Of a stretch of DNA of 64,000 nucleotides, positions 35,504-44,945 are shown one piece after another; position 1 is the first letter of the stretch; every line of letters begins with the position of its first letter. This DNA comes from a bacterium 210917-SL.2.15. GTDB lineage: Bacteria; Bacillota; Clostridia; Oscillospirales; Oscillospiraceae. The DNA is taken from assembly GCA_020555605.1 (NCBI GenBank), contig JAJCJC010000003.1:170986-234985 (forward strand), in the 5' to 3' direction. A program made the translations under genes and the position numbers. A model generated the notes under the pieces. That model worked only from the letters and a program-made list of their open reading frames with translations, did no database searches and had not been told where the DNA came from.

Positions 35504-37474
35504 ATGAATTATCGTGAAGAGATGAAGCAGCTGCGCGACACGCTCAACGCGCACGGTTACCGCTATTATGTGCTGGATGCCCCAACTATTCCGGACTATG
35601 AATATGATCGTATGCTGCGCCGTTTGGAAGACCTTGAGAAAGAACATCCAGAGGAAATTACGCCCGACTCTCCGACACAGCGGGTGGGCGGACGGATCCT
35701 GACTGCCTTTGAAAGCGTGGAGCACGAAGTGCCCCTGGAAAGCCTGCAGGACGTATTTTCGCCGGAAGAAGTGGACGAATTCGGCGCCCGGATGGCGGAA
35801 AGCCTCCATCAGGTTGCCTATAGCGTGGAGCCGAAAGTCGACGGACTTTCGGTTGCGCTGGAATACCGCGACGGCGTCTTTGTCCGCGGTGCCACGCGGG
35901 GCGACGGACGGGTTGGTGAGGACGTAACAGAGAATCTGCGCACAATCAAATCCATCCCCATGACACTGCCGGAAAAGCTGCCGCATCTGATTGTCCGGGG
36001 CGAGGTCTATATGTCGCACAAGGTGTTTGATGAACTTAACGCCATGCGGGAGATCAACGGGGAACCGTTGTTTGCCAATCCGCGCAACGCAGCGGCAGGG
36101 TCTCTGCGCCAGCTGGATTCCAAGATCGCCGCCCAGCGGCGGCTGGATATTCAGGTATTCAATCTGCAGCTGTGCCAAGGGCGGACGTTCGAAACCCATG
36201 AACAGAGCCTGGACTATCTGCGCACGCAGAACTTCAAAGTGATCGCGCATCGTGTGGTCAACAGCATTGCAGAATGCAACGAGGAAATTGTTGCGCTGAA
36301 CGAGAGTCGGGATCAGTTTCCGTTCGATATGGACGGAGCTGTTGTAAAGGTAAACAGCCTTACAGATCGCGAGTTGCTGGGCAGTACCGCCAAATCCCCC
36401 CGGTGGGCCATTGCATATAAATATCCGCCGGAGCAAAAGCCCTCCAAAGTGGTGGATATCGTGGTGCAGGTGGGCCGCACGGGCGTATTAACACCGAAGG
36501 CCATTGTAGAGCCGGTGCATCTGGCGGGAACGACAGTGACCAACGCCACACTTCACAACCAAGACTATATTGCGGAAAAGGACATTCGCATCGGAGATAC
36601 CGTATTGGTGCAGAAAGCGGGGGAGATCATTCCGGAGATCGTATCGGTGGATCTGAGCAAGCGGCCATCGGGGACAGCGCCTTATATGCTGCCGGAGCGG
36701 TGCCCTGTCTGCGGCGCACCGGTGTCACGGGACCCGGACGGCTCTGCCGTCCGCTGCACCGGCGCGGAATGTCCGGCTCAGCTGTTGCGCAACCTGGTTC
36801 ATTTCGTCAGCCGGGACGCCATGGATATCGAAGGCGTAGGTCCCGCCGTTTTGCAGCAGATGATCGAAACTGAGATGGTGCGTTCGCCGGCAGATCTGTA
36901 TTATCTCCGGGAAGAGGATGTAGCAAGCCTTGAGCGTATGGGGAAAAAATCGGCGCGTAACGCTATGGAGGCCATTGAAAAATCCAAAGGCAGCGACCTG
37001 TCGCGTTTGCTGTATGCGCTTGGAATCCGACAGGTGGGTGCGAAAGCGGGCCATGTGCTGGCGGCTCATTTCAAAAGCTTCCAAGCGCTTTCTGCTTCGG
37101 GGCTGGATGAGCTGACCGAAATCCCGGATATTGGCCCCATTACAGCTCAGTTTATTCTGGACTGGTTGGGAAGTGCGCAATCGCAGCATTTGATCGGCCG
37201 ACTGAAAGCAGCCGGTGTGAATATGGAATATCTTGAAAAGAAGGTCAACAGCAATTTTGAGGGTATGACGTTTGTCTTGACCGGGACGCTGCGGAAATTT
37301 ACCCGTCAGGAAGCCGGCAAATTGGTGGAAGAGCGCGGTGGCAAGGCGGCGTCTTCGGTTTCCAAAAAGACCACTTATGTGGTGGCGGGCGAAAACGCCG
37401 GATCAAAACTGGCAAAGGCGCAGGAGTTGGGCGTTCCGGTGTTGACGGAGGATGAGTTCCTGGCGATGCTTTAA
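35504..37474 (+). CDS. ligA: NAD+-dependent DNA ligase
   Basis: A 656-residue ligase. The adenylation motif is EPKVDGLSVAL (Lys near residue 111), with TRGDGRVGEDVT, RGEVYM and NPRNAAAGSLRQLD. The OB-fold has VGRTGVLTPKA and the zinc finger CPVCGAPV with C and CPAQ. Helix-hairpin-helix motifs and a C-terminal BRCT domain (FVLTGTLRKFTRQEA) follow. It seals nicks in replication and repair. Confidence 0.97.
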   Translation: MNYREEMKQLRDTLNAHGYRYYVLDAPTIPDYEYDRMLRRLEDLEKEHPEEITPDSPTQRVGGRILTAFESVEHEVPLESLQDVFSPEEVDEFGARMAESLHQVAYSVEPKVDGLSVALEYRDGVFVRGATRGDGRVGEDVTENLRTIKSIPMTLPEKLPHLIVRGEVYMSHKVFDELNAMREINGEPLFANPRNAAAGSLRQLDSKIAAQRRLDIQVFNLQLCQGRTFETHEQSLDYLRTQNFKVIAHRVVNSIAECNEEIVALNESRDQFPFDMDGAVVKVNSLTDRELLGSTAKSPRWAIAYKYPPEQKPSKVVDIVVQVGRTGVLTPKAIVEPVHLAGTTVTNATLHNQDYIAEKDIRIGDTVLVQKAGEIIPEIVSVDLSKRPSGTAPYMLPERCPVCGAPVSRDPDGSAVRCTGAECPAQLLRNLVHFVSRDAMDIEGVGPAVLQQMIETEMVRSPADLYYLREEDVASLERMGKKSARNAMEAIEKSKGSDLSRLLYALGIRQVGAKAGHVLAAHFKSFQALSASGLDELTEIPDIGPITAQFILDWLGSAQSQHLIGRLKAAGVNMEYLEKKVNSNFEGMTFVLTGTLRKFTRQEAGKLVEERGGKAASSVSKKTTYVVAGENAGSKLAKAQELGVPVLTEDEFLAML

Positions 37475-37494
37475 CGGATTTTACCAGGAAATGG

Positions 37495-37523
37495 TTGACT
37501 TTCCCCCAGGGATATGGTATAGT
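37495..37523 (+). promoter_or_regulatory. Promoter of the riboswitch-controlled ATPase transcript
   Basis: TTGACT, a 17-base spacer and TATAGT, directly after ligA and just before the aptamer. Confidence 0.75.
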
Positions 37524-37534
37524 CCATTTACCAA

Positions 37535-37674
37535 AAGGGAGTAGTTCACATCTCAATCGGGATGTTTGTGTTTTCGTCATCTCGGGGCGTTGGGTTTCGC
37601 GTCCCCGGAGCACAAGTAAGAAGCGAGACTTTTGCTGCAGTGTACGCCGCGGTAAAAGGACTCGCTTTTTCTTT
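37535..37674 (+). promoter_or_regulatory. yybP-ykoY type (Mn2+) riboswitch with terminator
   Basis: The leader between ligA and the ATPase gene carries AAAGGGAGTAG near the 5' side, a CGTCATCTCGGGGCG helix side, and AAGTAAGAAGCGAGACTTTTGC in outline near the 3' side. These are the conserved parts of yybP-ykoY aptamers, which sense Mn2+. AAGCGAG (37621) pairs with CTCGCTT (37661) and runs into a T tract, forming the expression-platform terminator. Ligand binding should prevent termination and switch the exporter on. The exact aptamer ends are estimates. Confidence 0.82.
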
Positions 37675-37732
37675 TGTCCTGATAGCCGCAAGGAAAACTG
37701 TAAAGAATAGATCAGGGGAGTTGATGTGAACA

Positions 37733-40372
37733 ATGAAACCTGCATATCAAAAAACGAAAGAAGATGTATTTCGGGACTGCCGATCATCCCGGTCGGGCCT
37801 TTGTTCGGAGGAGGTCGAAAAACGGCGCCAGGAATATGGGTACAATGAACTGATTGAGGGACGGAAAAAGTCTGTCTTTGTCATCTTTTTGGAACAATTC
37901 AAAGACTTTCTGGTATTGATCCTGATTGCTGCTGCTGTGGTGTCCATCGTTCTGGGCGATATCGAAAGCGCTGCTGTGATTTTGGCGGTTATTATTATGA
38001 ATGCCATCCTTGGTACAGTGCAACAAATCAAGGCAGAACATTCTCTGGCCAGCCTAAAGCAAATTTCTGCGCCTACTGCAAAAGTGCTGCGGGACGGAAA
38101 GACAGTTGTGATTCCCTCTCGGGAAGTTACGGTTGGTGATATCGTTTTCCTGGAAGCCGGCGACTCTGTGTGTGCCGATGGCCGCATCATCGAAAATGCC
38201 AGCCTGAAAATCAATGAGAGTGCGCTGACTGGTGAAAGCCTGAACGTGGAGAAAGAAGACCGCACCATTGAAGATGAGGCCCCGCTGGGCGACCGCAAAA
38301 ACATGGTCTATTCCGGCAGTTTTGTGACGTATGGGCGCGGCAGCTTCCTGGTGACCGGTATTGGTATGGAAACTGAAGTGGGCAAGATCGCAAGCCTTCT
38401 TAAATCCACGTCGGAAAAGCGGACGCCGCTGCAGGAGAACCTGGATGATTTCGGGAAAAAGCTGGCGGTGCTGATTTTGGTAATCTGTGCCGCGGTCTTT
38501 GGACTGAACGTGCTGCGCGGCGGCCAGATCATGGATGCGTTCTTGTTTGCCGTTGCGCTGGCTGTGGCAGCCATTCCGGAGGCGCTCGGTTCGATCGTAA
38601 CGATTGTGCTGGCATTCAGTACGCAGAAAATGGTCCGGGAGCACGCCATTATTCGAAAGTTGCAGGCCGTGGAAGGTTTGGGCAGCGTTTCGATCATCTG
38701 TTCGGATAAAACCGGAACGCTGACACAGAACAAGATGACTGTCCAGAAGTGCTTTGCCGACGGAGTCGTGCTGGAAGACAGCGCGGTCCAATTTGACGGC
38801 GCCGTCACACGCAAACTCCTGGATGCGGCAGTTTTGTGCAGTGATGCAGAAATTTCGGACGGCAAGGAGATCGGCGACCCTACGGAAACCGCGCTGATCG
38901 CCATGGCGGAGCGCCACGGACAGGATTGGCGTGCCATGCGCCAGGATATGCCCCGCATGGCGGAGATCCCCTTTGACTCCGACCGCAAGCTGATGTCTAC
39001 GGTCAACCGCTGTGCAGACGGTTTTGTATTCTTTACCAAGGGAGCTGTGGACGTCATTCTGGGGCGCACCGAGGCTATTCTGACCGGGAGCGGCCCGCGG
39101 CCCATGACAGAGCAGGATCACCAGGCTATCCGCGACGCGAACCAGCACTTTTCGGAAAATGGTTTGCGCGTATTGGCTTTCGCTTACAAGGAAGGGCACG
39201 CGGAGATGAAGGGTGCGCTGGATACCGGCGAGGAAAACGGCTTGACCCTTATTGGCTTGATTGCCATGATGGATCCTCCGCGTCTGGAATCCAAAGACGC
39301 TGTTGCAAAATGCATGCAGGCTGGCATCCGGCCCATTATGATCACCGGTGACCACAAAGTGACGGCTGCTGCCATTGCCAGGGAAATCGGTATCCTGCAG
39401 CCCGGTACCCGGGCCGTGGAAGGCGCAGAAATTGACGCCTTGAGTGATGAAGCCCTGCGTGAACTAGTGCCGGAGATCTCTGTTTATGCCCGTGTTTCGC
39501 CGGAGCATAAGATCCGCATTGTACGGGCGTGGCAGGATCGCGGCAATATCGTTTCCATGACCGGCGACGGCGTTAACGATGCCCCTGCGCTGAAACAGGC
39601 GGACATTGGTGTGGCCATGGGTATCACCGGTACAGAAGTGGCCAAGGACGCCGCTTCCATGGTATTGACGGATGATAACTTTGCCACCATTGTCAAAGCA
39701 GTGGAAAACGGCCGCAACGTGTATGCCAATATCAAGAAGTCCATTAAGTTTTTGCTTTCCGGCAACACAGCGGGCATTCTTTCGGTTTTGTATGCCTGTA
39801 TTATCGCCTTGCCCGTGCCTTTTGCCGCTGTGCATCTGCTGTTTATCAATTTGCTGACCGACAGCTTGCCCGCAATTTCGTTGGGACTGGATCCCCACGG
39901 CAGCGAGGTGATGCAGGAGAAGCCCCGACCGAAAAATGAGCCGATTCTAACCAGAAACTTTTTGGTGGGGATTCTGATCGAAGGTGCTATCATTGCGCTC
40001 AACACCATGATTGCCTTTCATACAGGTCTGTATTACGGCGCTGGCATGGCTGCAGGCGCGGCTACAGTCGGTAGTACCATGGCCTTTGCCACGCTGTGCT
40101 TGTCCCGCCTGATGCACGGGTTTAACAGCAAGGCAGATCATCCTGTACTGTTTCAGAAGGAAATGTTCAACAACCGTTATCTGAATCTTTCGTTCCTGGT
40201 GGGCTTTGCGCTGCTGAGTGCCGTTTTGCTGTTGCCGCCGCTGAAACCGCTGTTCAAGGTTGCGACGCTGACGCCGATGCTCTATGGCGTGATCATCGGC
40301 TGTGCGGCCATGAACGTGGTGGAGATCCAGGTGATTAAAGCAATTCGCACACATCTGAAAAAAAAGCGCTAA
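37733..40372 (+). CDS. P-type Ca2+/Mn2+-type cation-transporting ATPase
   Basis: An 879-residue P2-type ATPase with about ten transmembrane segments. The cation motif in M4 is AAIPEALGSIVTIVLA. The phosphorylation site is CSDKTGTLTQNKM, the actuator loop ALTGES, and the hinge GDGVNDAPALKQADIGVAMG. Members with PEAL in M4 under yybP-ykoY control (YoaB-like) have been linked to Mn2+ efflux, so manganese export is my preferred reading; Ca2+ transport is the alternative. The ATG lies 12 bases after GGGGAG, slightly long spacing. A terminator follows. Confidence 0.92.
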   Translation: MKPAYQKTKEDVFRDCRSSRSGLCSEEVEKRRQEYGYNELIEGRKKSVFVIFLEQFKDFLVLILIAAAVVSIVLGDIESAAVILAVIIMNAILGTVQQIKAEHSLASLKQISAPTAKVLRDGKTVVIPSREVTVGDIVFLEAGDSVCADGRIIENASLKINESALTGESLNVEKEDRTIEDEAPLGDRKNMVYSGSFVTYGRGSFLVTGIGMETEVGKIASLLKSTSEKRTPLQENLDDFGKKLAVLILVICAAVFGLNVLRGGQIMDAFLFAVALAVAAIPEALGSIVTIVLAFSTQKMVREHAIIRKLQAVEGLGSVSIICSDKTGTLTQNKMTVQKCFADGVVLEDSAVQFDGAVTRKLLDAAVLCSDAEISDGKEIGDPTETALIAMAERHGQDWRAMRQDMPRMAEIPFDSDRKLMSTVNRCADGFVFFTKGAVDVILGRTEAILTGSGPRPMTEQDHQAIRDANQHFSENGLRVLAFAYKEGHAEMKGALDTGEENGLTLIGLIAMMDPPRLESKDAVAKCMQAGIRPIMITGDHKVTAAAIAREIGILQPGTRAVEGAEIDALSDEALRELVPEISVYARVSPEHKIRIVRAWQDRGNIVSMTGDGVNDAPALKQADIGVAMGITGTEVAKDAASMVLTDDNFATIVKAVENGRNVYANIKKSIKFLLSGNTAGILSVLYACIIALPVPFAAVHLLFINLLTDSLPAISLGLDPHGSEVMQEKPRPKNEPILTRNFLVGILIEGAIIALNTMIAFHTGLYYGAGMAAGAATVGSTMAFATLCLSRLMHGFNSKADHPVLFQKEMFNNRYLNLSFLVGFALLSAVLLLPPLKPLFKVATLTPMLYGVIIGCAAMNVVEIQVIKAIRTHLKKKR

Positions 40373-40389
40373 AAGCGCTGATGCTGCTA

Positions 40390-40427
40390 CGCCGCAGGCA
40401 ATGGAAATTGCCTGCGGCGCTTTTCTT
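40390..40427 (+). terminator. Terminator after the P-type ATPase gene
   Basis: CGCCGCAGGCAAT pairs with ATTGCCTGCGGCG over GGAA, followed by CTTTTCTTTT. Confidence 0.9.
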
Positions 40428-40522
40428 TTGCGCTTCTTTTTCGGCACCGTTCGCCTGTATGCTGCATAAGGTGAACTACGGGTATGCGTTTTGCAGGCCC
40501 GAGAGCAAAGGAGGAATCTACT

Positions 40523-40981
40523 TTGAATGTGAAACCTGAACAGACCGGCTGTGCGGTGACAGAGGGCACATTGCCCGGCACGTGCGCGCCGATGGTTTTT
40601 CCCTTTATCGCCATGCAGACGGAGAATTCCGAGCGTTATGACAGCAGTGAGGCACTGAAAAGCGGTACGTTGTTTCCCGGACTGAATCTTCCCTTCCACG
40701 TGGAGATGCAGAGCCGCTTTCCGACGGTTCCGGCCGCTCTGGCGGAGCTGATGGCTCTGGATTTTGCCATTGACGAGCTGGGACTTTATCTGGATACCCA
40801 CCCCAATGACAGCGAAGCGCTGGAGCTTTTTAATTCCTATATCAAACTGGCGCAGCAGGGCCGCACGAAATATGAGGCCATGTATGGCCCGTTGGCTAAG
40901 AAATATGTTTCCGAAGACGGGAAATACACCTGGATCAATGATCCGTGGCCCTGGGAAATCATTGAGGGAGGGAAGATGTAA
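40523..40981 (+). CDS. Fused spore coat protein CotJA-CotJB
   Basis: A 152-residue protein that joins two coat proteins normally encoded separately. Residues ~15-65 are CotJA-like (PMVFPFIAMQ, then ALKSGTLFPGLNLPF). Residues ~70-150 are CotJB-like (LMALDFAIDELGLYLDTHP, YEAMYGPL, and the C-terminal NDPWPWE). Start is TTG with AAAGGAGG exactly eight bases upstream. The stop overlaps the cotJC start by one base (TAATG). CotJ proteins assemble in the inner spore coat. Confidence 0.82.
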   Translation: MNVKPEQTGCAVTEGTLPGTCAPMVFPFIAMQTENSERYDSSEALKSGTLFPGLNLPFHVEMQSRFPTVPAALAELMALDFAIDELGLYLDTHPNDSEALELFNSYIKLAQQGRTKYEAMYGPLAKKYVSEDGKYTWINDPWPWEIIEGGKM

Positions 40982-41577
40982 TGTTTGTTTATGAAAAGAA
41001 GCTGCAGTATCCGATCAAGATCAAGAATACCAATCCGCGTTTGGCTGCGCTGATCATTTCACAGTATGGCGGGCCGGACGGCGAACTGGGCGCATCGCTG
41101 CGTTATTTGAGCCAGCGTTTCTCCATGCCTTATCCCGAATTGAAAGCGCTTTTGACCGACATCGGTACGGAAGAACTTGGGCATCTGGAAATGATCGGTA
41201 CAATCGTCTACCAGTTGACCCGCAACCTAACCGAAGAGCAGATTAAGACCGCCGGTTTTGACAGCTACTTTGTGGACCGCACAGCCGGTGTATATCCCAC
41301 TGCAGCGTCCGGTTTCCCCTACAGCGCGGCAAGCATGGCCTGTAAAGGCGATTTGATCGCCGATCTGACAGAGGATTTGGCCGCTGAGCAGAAAGCCAGG
41401 GTTACTTATGACAATATCCTGCGGTTGAGCGATGATCCGGATGTCAATGACGTCATCAAATTCTTGCGTGAGCGTGAGATCGTACACTTCCAGCGCTTTG
41501 GCGAAGGACTGCGCGTCGCGAAAGAGAAGATGAATCAAAAGAATCTTTACTTTATCAACCCTTCTTTCGACAAATAA
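40981..41577 (+). CDS. cotJC: Spore coat protein CotJC, manganese-catalase family
   Basis: A 198-residue ferritin-like/manganese-catalase fold protein. It starts MFVYEKKLQYPIKIK. Metal-ligand glutamates are in GPDGELGASLRYLSQ and GTEELGHLEMIG, with later DLAAEQKARVTY and REREIVHFQRFGE. Immediately downstream of, and coupled to, the CotJA-CotJB fusion. It may detoxify hydrogen peroxide in the spore coat. Confidence 0.93.
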   Translation: MFVYEKKLQYPIKIKNTNPRLAALIISQYGGPDGELGASLRYLSQRFSMPYPELKALLTDIGTEELGHLEMIGTIVYQLTRNLTEEQIKTAGFDSYFVDRTAGVYPTAASGFPYSAASMACKGDLIADLTEDLAAEQKARVTYDNILRLSDDPDVNDVIKFLREREIVHFQRFGEGLRVAKEKMNQKNLYFINPSFDK

Positions 41578-41608
41578 CCCATCTTGCGGCCGCACGATTT
41601 GTATTTGT

Positions 41609-41651
41609 GCAGGGCGCGGCATAGTTTTGCCGCGCCCTGCATATGGTTTTT
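41609..41651 (+). terminator. Terminator after cotJC
   Basis: GCAGGGCGCGGC pairs with GCCGCGCCCTGC over an 8-base loop, followed after ATATGG by TTTTT. Its T run is offset, so efficiency is uncertain. Confidence 0.65.
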
Positions 41652-41663
41652 CGAGGTGGTTTT

Positions 41664-42452
41664 ATGTTTATCGTACTGCATGCAAAGCGGATTCTCTGCA
41701 TCATAGGCTTGACTATTCTATTTCTTGGCGGTATGATGATAATAAGATATCGAACTTTAGTTCCGGTTTTTGGGCCGGAGCTGGAGAACGTCACCGCGCC
41801 AGTGGTTTACGTCATCGATGCCGGGCATGGCGGGGAAGATGGGGGAGCTGTTTCAGCCTCCGGTGTGACGGAAAGTACGCTGAACCTGGAAATTGCGCAG
41901 CATTTGAATGACATGCTGTCCTTTCTTGGAAAGGATACCGTCATGACCCGCCCCGGAGAAAATGCTGTATACAGTGTCGGCGCGTCTACTCTGCGGGAGA
42001 AAAAGCGCTCTGATCTTCAGAACCGTGTGGCTATGGTCAATGGATATGACGACGCTGTGCTGCTCAGCATCCATCAGAACAGTCTGCCCACGGTACCATC
42101 CGTTCATGGTGCACAGACGTTTTATAATACGGTTTCCGGAGCGGATCAGTTGGCAGAGCAGATTCAGCAGAGCCTGAATCAGACGGTGAACATAGGCAAT
42201 GAAAAAGCGAAGAAGCAAATTGACGATACGATCTATCTGATGCGCCGGGTTTCACGCCCGGCTGTTCTGGTGGAATGTGGCTTCCTCTCTAATGCAGAGG
42301 AAACCAAGCTGCTGCAGGAGCAGAAGTATCAGACACGGTTGGCTCTGGCGATCGCCGCCGGGGTGCTGCAGGAACCTGCAGAAGATGCTGGCACGGATGC
42401 GCAGCAGGATACGGCAGAAAACAAGCAAGAGAATGGAGCGGTTGTCTCATGA
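41664..42452 (+). CDS. cwlD: N-acetylmuramoyl-L-alanine amidase CwlD-type
   Basis: A 262-residue Amidase_3 protein. The N-terminal signal anchor (RILCIIGLTILFLGGMMII) is followed by zinc-ligand blocks VIDAGHGGEDGGAV and SIHQNS, and ending PAVLVECGFLSNAEE with the catalytic Glu. CwlD removes peptide side chains so that cortex muramic lactam can form. The ATG at 41664 follows GAGGTGG. Coupled to radA by ATGA overlap. Confidence 0.85.
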   Translation: MFIVLHAKRILCIIGLTILFLGGMMIIRYRTLVPVFGPELENVTAPVVYVIDAGHGGEDGGAVSASGVTESTLNLEIAQHLNDMLSFLGKDTVMTRPGENAVYSVGASTLREKKRSDLQNRVAMVNGYDDAVLLSIHQNSLPTVPSVHGAQTFYNTVSGADQLAEQIQQSLNQTVNIGNEKAKKQIDDTIYLMRRVSRPAVLVECGFLSNAEETKLLQEQKYQTRLALAIAAGVLQEPAEDAGTDAQQDTAENKQENGAVVS

Positions 42453-43834
42453 AAGCAAAAACTTCTTTTTATTGTACAGAATGCGGAAATGAATTTCCGA
42501 AGTGGGCCGGCCGATGTACGGCCTGCGGCGCCTGGAACACGATTGCAGAGCGCCCGGCAGAGACCGCTGCACGCCGTTCTTCCGGCGCCCGAAGGGATGC
42601 CCGTACCGCGATGTCCCTAGGAGGAAACCGCAAGGCAAGGCCCATCACCGAGCTGAGCACCGCCGAAGAACTGCGCTTTGCCACTGGTATGGGAGAGCTG
42701 GATCGCGTGCTGGGCGGCGGTGCAGTCAAAGGCTCGTTGGTGTTGGTGGGCGGTGCACCCGGTATCGGAAAATCCACGCTGATGCTGCAGATCTGTGAGC
42801 AGCTCTGCAACACCGGTGATGTATTGTATGTCTCCGGCGAGGAGTCGGAGCACCAGCTGAAAATGCGGGCGGAGCGTCTCCATGTTTGCAACAGCAACCT
42901 TTATGTGCTTTCGGAAACCAATTTATCCGATATTCTGGAATCCGTCCATGAATGCAAGCCCAATGTGCTCATTATCGATTCCATCCAAACCATGTTCAGC
43001 GACGCATTGGATACGCCTCCCGGAAGCATCGGGCAGGTAAAAGAGTGTACCATGACCCTGATGCAGCTGGCGAAAGGGGAGGGTGTCACTGTTTTTGTGA
43101 TTGGCCATGTCAACAAGGAAGGCTCCATTGCCGGTCCTAAGGTGTTGGAGCACATGGTGGATTGTGTGCTCTATTTTGAAGGCGATCAGCATATGAGCTA
43201 CCGTATTTTACGGGCGGCGAAAAACCGTTTTGGCGCTACTAACGAGATTGGCGTATTTGAGATGGCGGATAAGGGACTGGCCGAAGTGACCAATCCATCG
43301 GAAACACTGCTTTCCGGCCGCCCTCAGGATGCTCCGGGTACCTGCGTCACCTGTGCTATGGAGGGCGCGCGGCCCGTTCTGGCAGAGATCCAGGCCCTGA
43401 TTGCGCCAACTGCCTATGCGAATCCACGCCGTACCAGCAATGGATTAGATTATAACCGCAGCGCCATGCTGATGGCAGTTTTGGAGAAGCGGGGCGGTCT
43501 GAAAATCTCCAACTGCGATGCCTATCTCAACGTGATCGGCGGCCTTTCCCTGGACGAGCCTGCGGCCGATCTTGCGATTATGATCGCATTGGCATCCAGT
43601 TATCTGGATGTGCCGGTGGGCAGCGATTTGGCAGCCATCGGTGAAGTGGGCCTGACGGGAGAACTGCGCAGTGTGCAGAATATTGGACAGCGCCTGTCCG
43701 AGGTGCAGCGTTTGGGTTTCCATAAATGTGTAGTACCTTGGCAGAGAACAGACAAGCTGACCGGTCTTGACAATCTCCAACTGATCCGGGTCAAAACGAT
43801 TGCGCAGGCACTGCAAGCGGTGCTTGGCAAATAA
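42449..43834 (+). CDS. radA: DNA repair protein RadA
   Basis: A 461-residue protein. The N-terminal C4 zinc finger is CTECGNEFPKWAGRCTACG. The RecA-like core has Walker A GGAPGIGKST, the RadA-specific KNRFGATNEIGVFEM, and a C-terminal Lon-protease-like domain (GGLSLDEPAADLAIMIALASS in outline). It is a branch-migration helicase-like factor for recombination intermediates. Overlaps cwlD by four bases. Confidence 0.96.
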   Translation: MKAKTSFYCTECGNEFPKWAGRCTACGAWNTIAERPAETAARRSSGARRDARTAMSLGGNRKARPITELSTAEELRFATGMGELDRVLGGGAVKGSLVLVGGAPGIGKSTLMLQICEQLCNTGDVLYVSGEESEHQLKMRAERLHVCNSNLYVLSETNLSDILESVHECKPNVLIIDSIQTMFSDALDTPPGSIGQVKECTMTLMQLAKGEGVTVFVIGHVNKEGSIAGPKVLEHMVDCVLYFEGDQHMSYRILRAAKNRFGATNEIGVFEMADKGLAEVTNPSETLLSGRPQDAPGTCVTCAMEGARPVLAEIQALIAPTAYANPRRTSNGLDYNRSAMLMAVLEKRGGLKISNCDAYLNVIGGLSLDEPAADLAIMIALASSYLDVPVGSDLAAIGEVGLTGELRSVQNIGQRLSEVQRLGFHKCVVPWQRTDKLTGLDNLQLIRVKTIAQALQAVLGK

Positions 43835-43881
43835 AGAAAACCCGCAGCCGACTTCATAAAAGCCTCTGGCTGCTGGTTTCT
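43835..43881 (+). terminator. Bidirectional terminator between radA and xerC
   Basis: AGAAAACCCGCAGCC pairs, with small mismatches, with GGCTGCTGGTTTCT. It lies between two convergent genes. Confidence 0.6.
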
Positions 43882-43891
43882 ATCCTATTTT

Positions 43892-44908
43892 TCATTCCTC
43901 ATCGTTTGCCGATTCCTGCTTTTTATAGCGGCCGATGGGATTGGCGCGGGCTGCTGTGCGCAGACCTTCGTTGTCAATATGGGTGTATATTTGGGTGGTA
44001 TTCAGGCTTTCGTGACCCAGAACTTCCTGTAGCGTGCGCACATCTACGCCGTTCTGCAGCATCAATGTAGCCGCCGTATGACGCAGTTTATGAGGCGAAT
44101 AGCGCTCCGGGTCCAAGCCGGCAGCGGAGCAGGTGCGCTTGACCAAGATCTGGATACTGTCTACACTGATCCGCCGGTGATTGCGCGAGAGGAACAACGC
44201 ATCCTGATCTTTCGGCTGAACATTTGTTCCATCCCGAACAAGCAGATAATCCCGTATGGCTTGCTGACAAGGGGAATTCAGATATAAAATGCGCTCTTTG
44301 TTTCCTTTGCCTAAAACACGCACCGTTTCGCCGTTTATATCTTTCAGATTCAGCCCGGCCAGTTCCGATACGCGCATCCCACAGCTGAGCAGCAAAAGAA
44401 GTATGCAGAAATCGCGCTCAGCATAGGGGCCGCGTACTGCGTCCAGAAGCTTGACGGCATCCGGCTCATTTAAGTAGACCGGAAGCGTTTTGCGTAGCCT
44501 GGGGGCGTCAATATCCGCTGCGGGATTGGAAGCGATCAGTTCACGCTTGAGCAGTAAATAATCGAAAAAAGAGCGTACAGCAACCAGTTTGCGAGCACGG
44601 GCAGGAACACTCAGGCCCATCTGTTTTTTTCCTTGACGGTCCCGTGCCAGCCAGGAAAGAAAATCGTAAATATCTGCTTTTTTTATGGCACGGATGAAGT
44701 CCAAGTTGATGTCGCGGATTGCGATCTCGGCAAAGGGCGTGTCCTGCGGCACCAGTTCATGATTCCATTTCACGAAGCGCAGAAACAGGCGCAGATCAAT
44801 ATAATACGCATCCACAGTGCGTATTGAATGATTTTTGATGGTTTCGTGGTATTGCAGAAAATCCCGGACCAATTCCGGCGCTTCCAGGCGGTAATCAACG
44901 GCGGCCAT
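43892..44908 (-). CDS. xerC: Tyrosine recombinase XerC
   Basis: A 338-residue tyrosine recombinase, somewhat longer than usual XerC (about 300). Catalytic residues appear in SCGMRVSELAGLN, GKGNKERILYL, HKLRHTAATLML and LGHESLNTTQIYTH. I start at the ATG giving MAAVDYRL after AAAGGAG. It is the likely partner of XerD at 21247-22134. It has a perfect consensus promoter with a palindrome beside the -10 box, which is unusual for a Xer gene. Confidence 0.88.
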   Translation of the reverse strand: MAAVDYRLEAPELVRDFLQYHETIKNHSIRTVDAYYIDLRLFLRFVKWNHELVPQDTPFAEIAIRDINLDFIRAIKKADIYDFLSWLARDRQGKKQMGLSVPARARKLVAVRSFFDYLLLKRELIASNPAADIDAPRLRKTLPVYLNEPDAVKLLDAVRGPYAERDFCILLLLLSCGMRVSELAGLNLKDINGETVRVLGKGNKERILYLNSPCQQAIRDYLLVRDGTNVQPKDQDALFLSRNHRRISVDSIQILVKRTCSAAGLDPERYSPHKLRHTAATLMLQNGVDVRTLQEVLGHESLNTTQIYTHIDNEGLRTAARANPIGRYKKQESANDEE

Positions 44909-44945
44909 GGCTGCACAACTCCTTTTCGTATGGATGTTCCTCATC

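Noticed and set aside
38054..39355. Minus-strand frame of 433 codons opposite the P-type ATPase
   Set aside because: Shadow of the ATPase coding frame; basic, His-rich antisense product without motifs.
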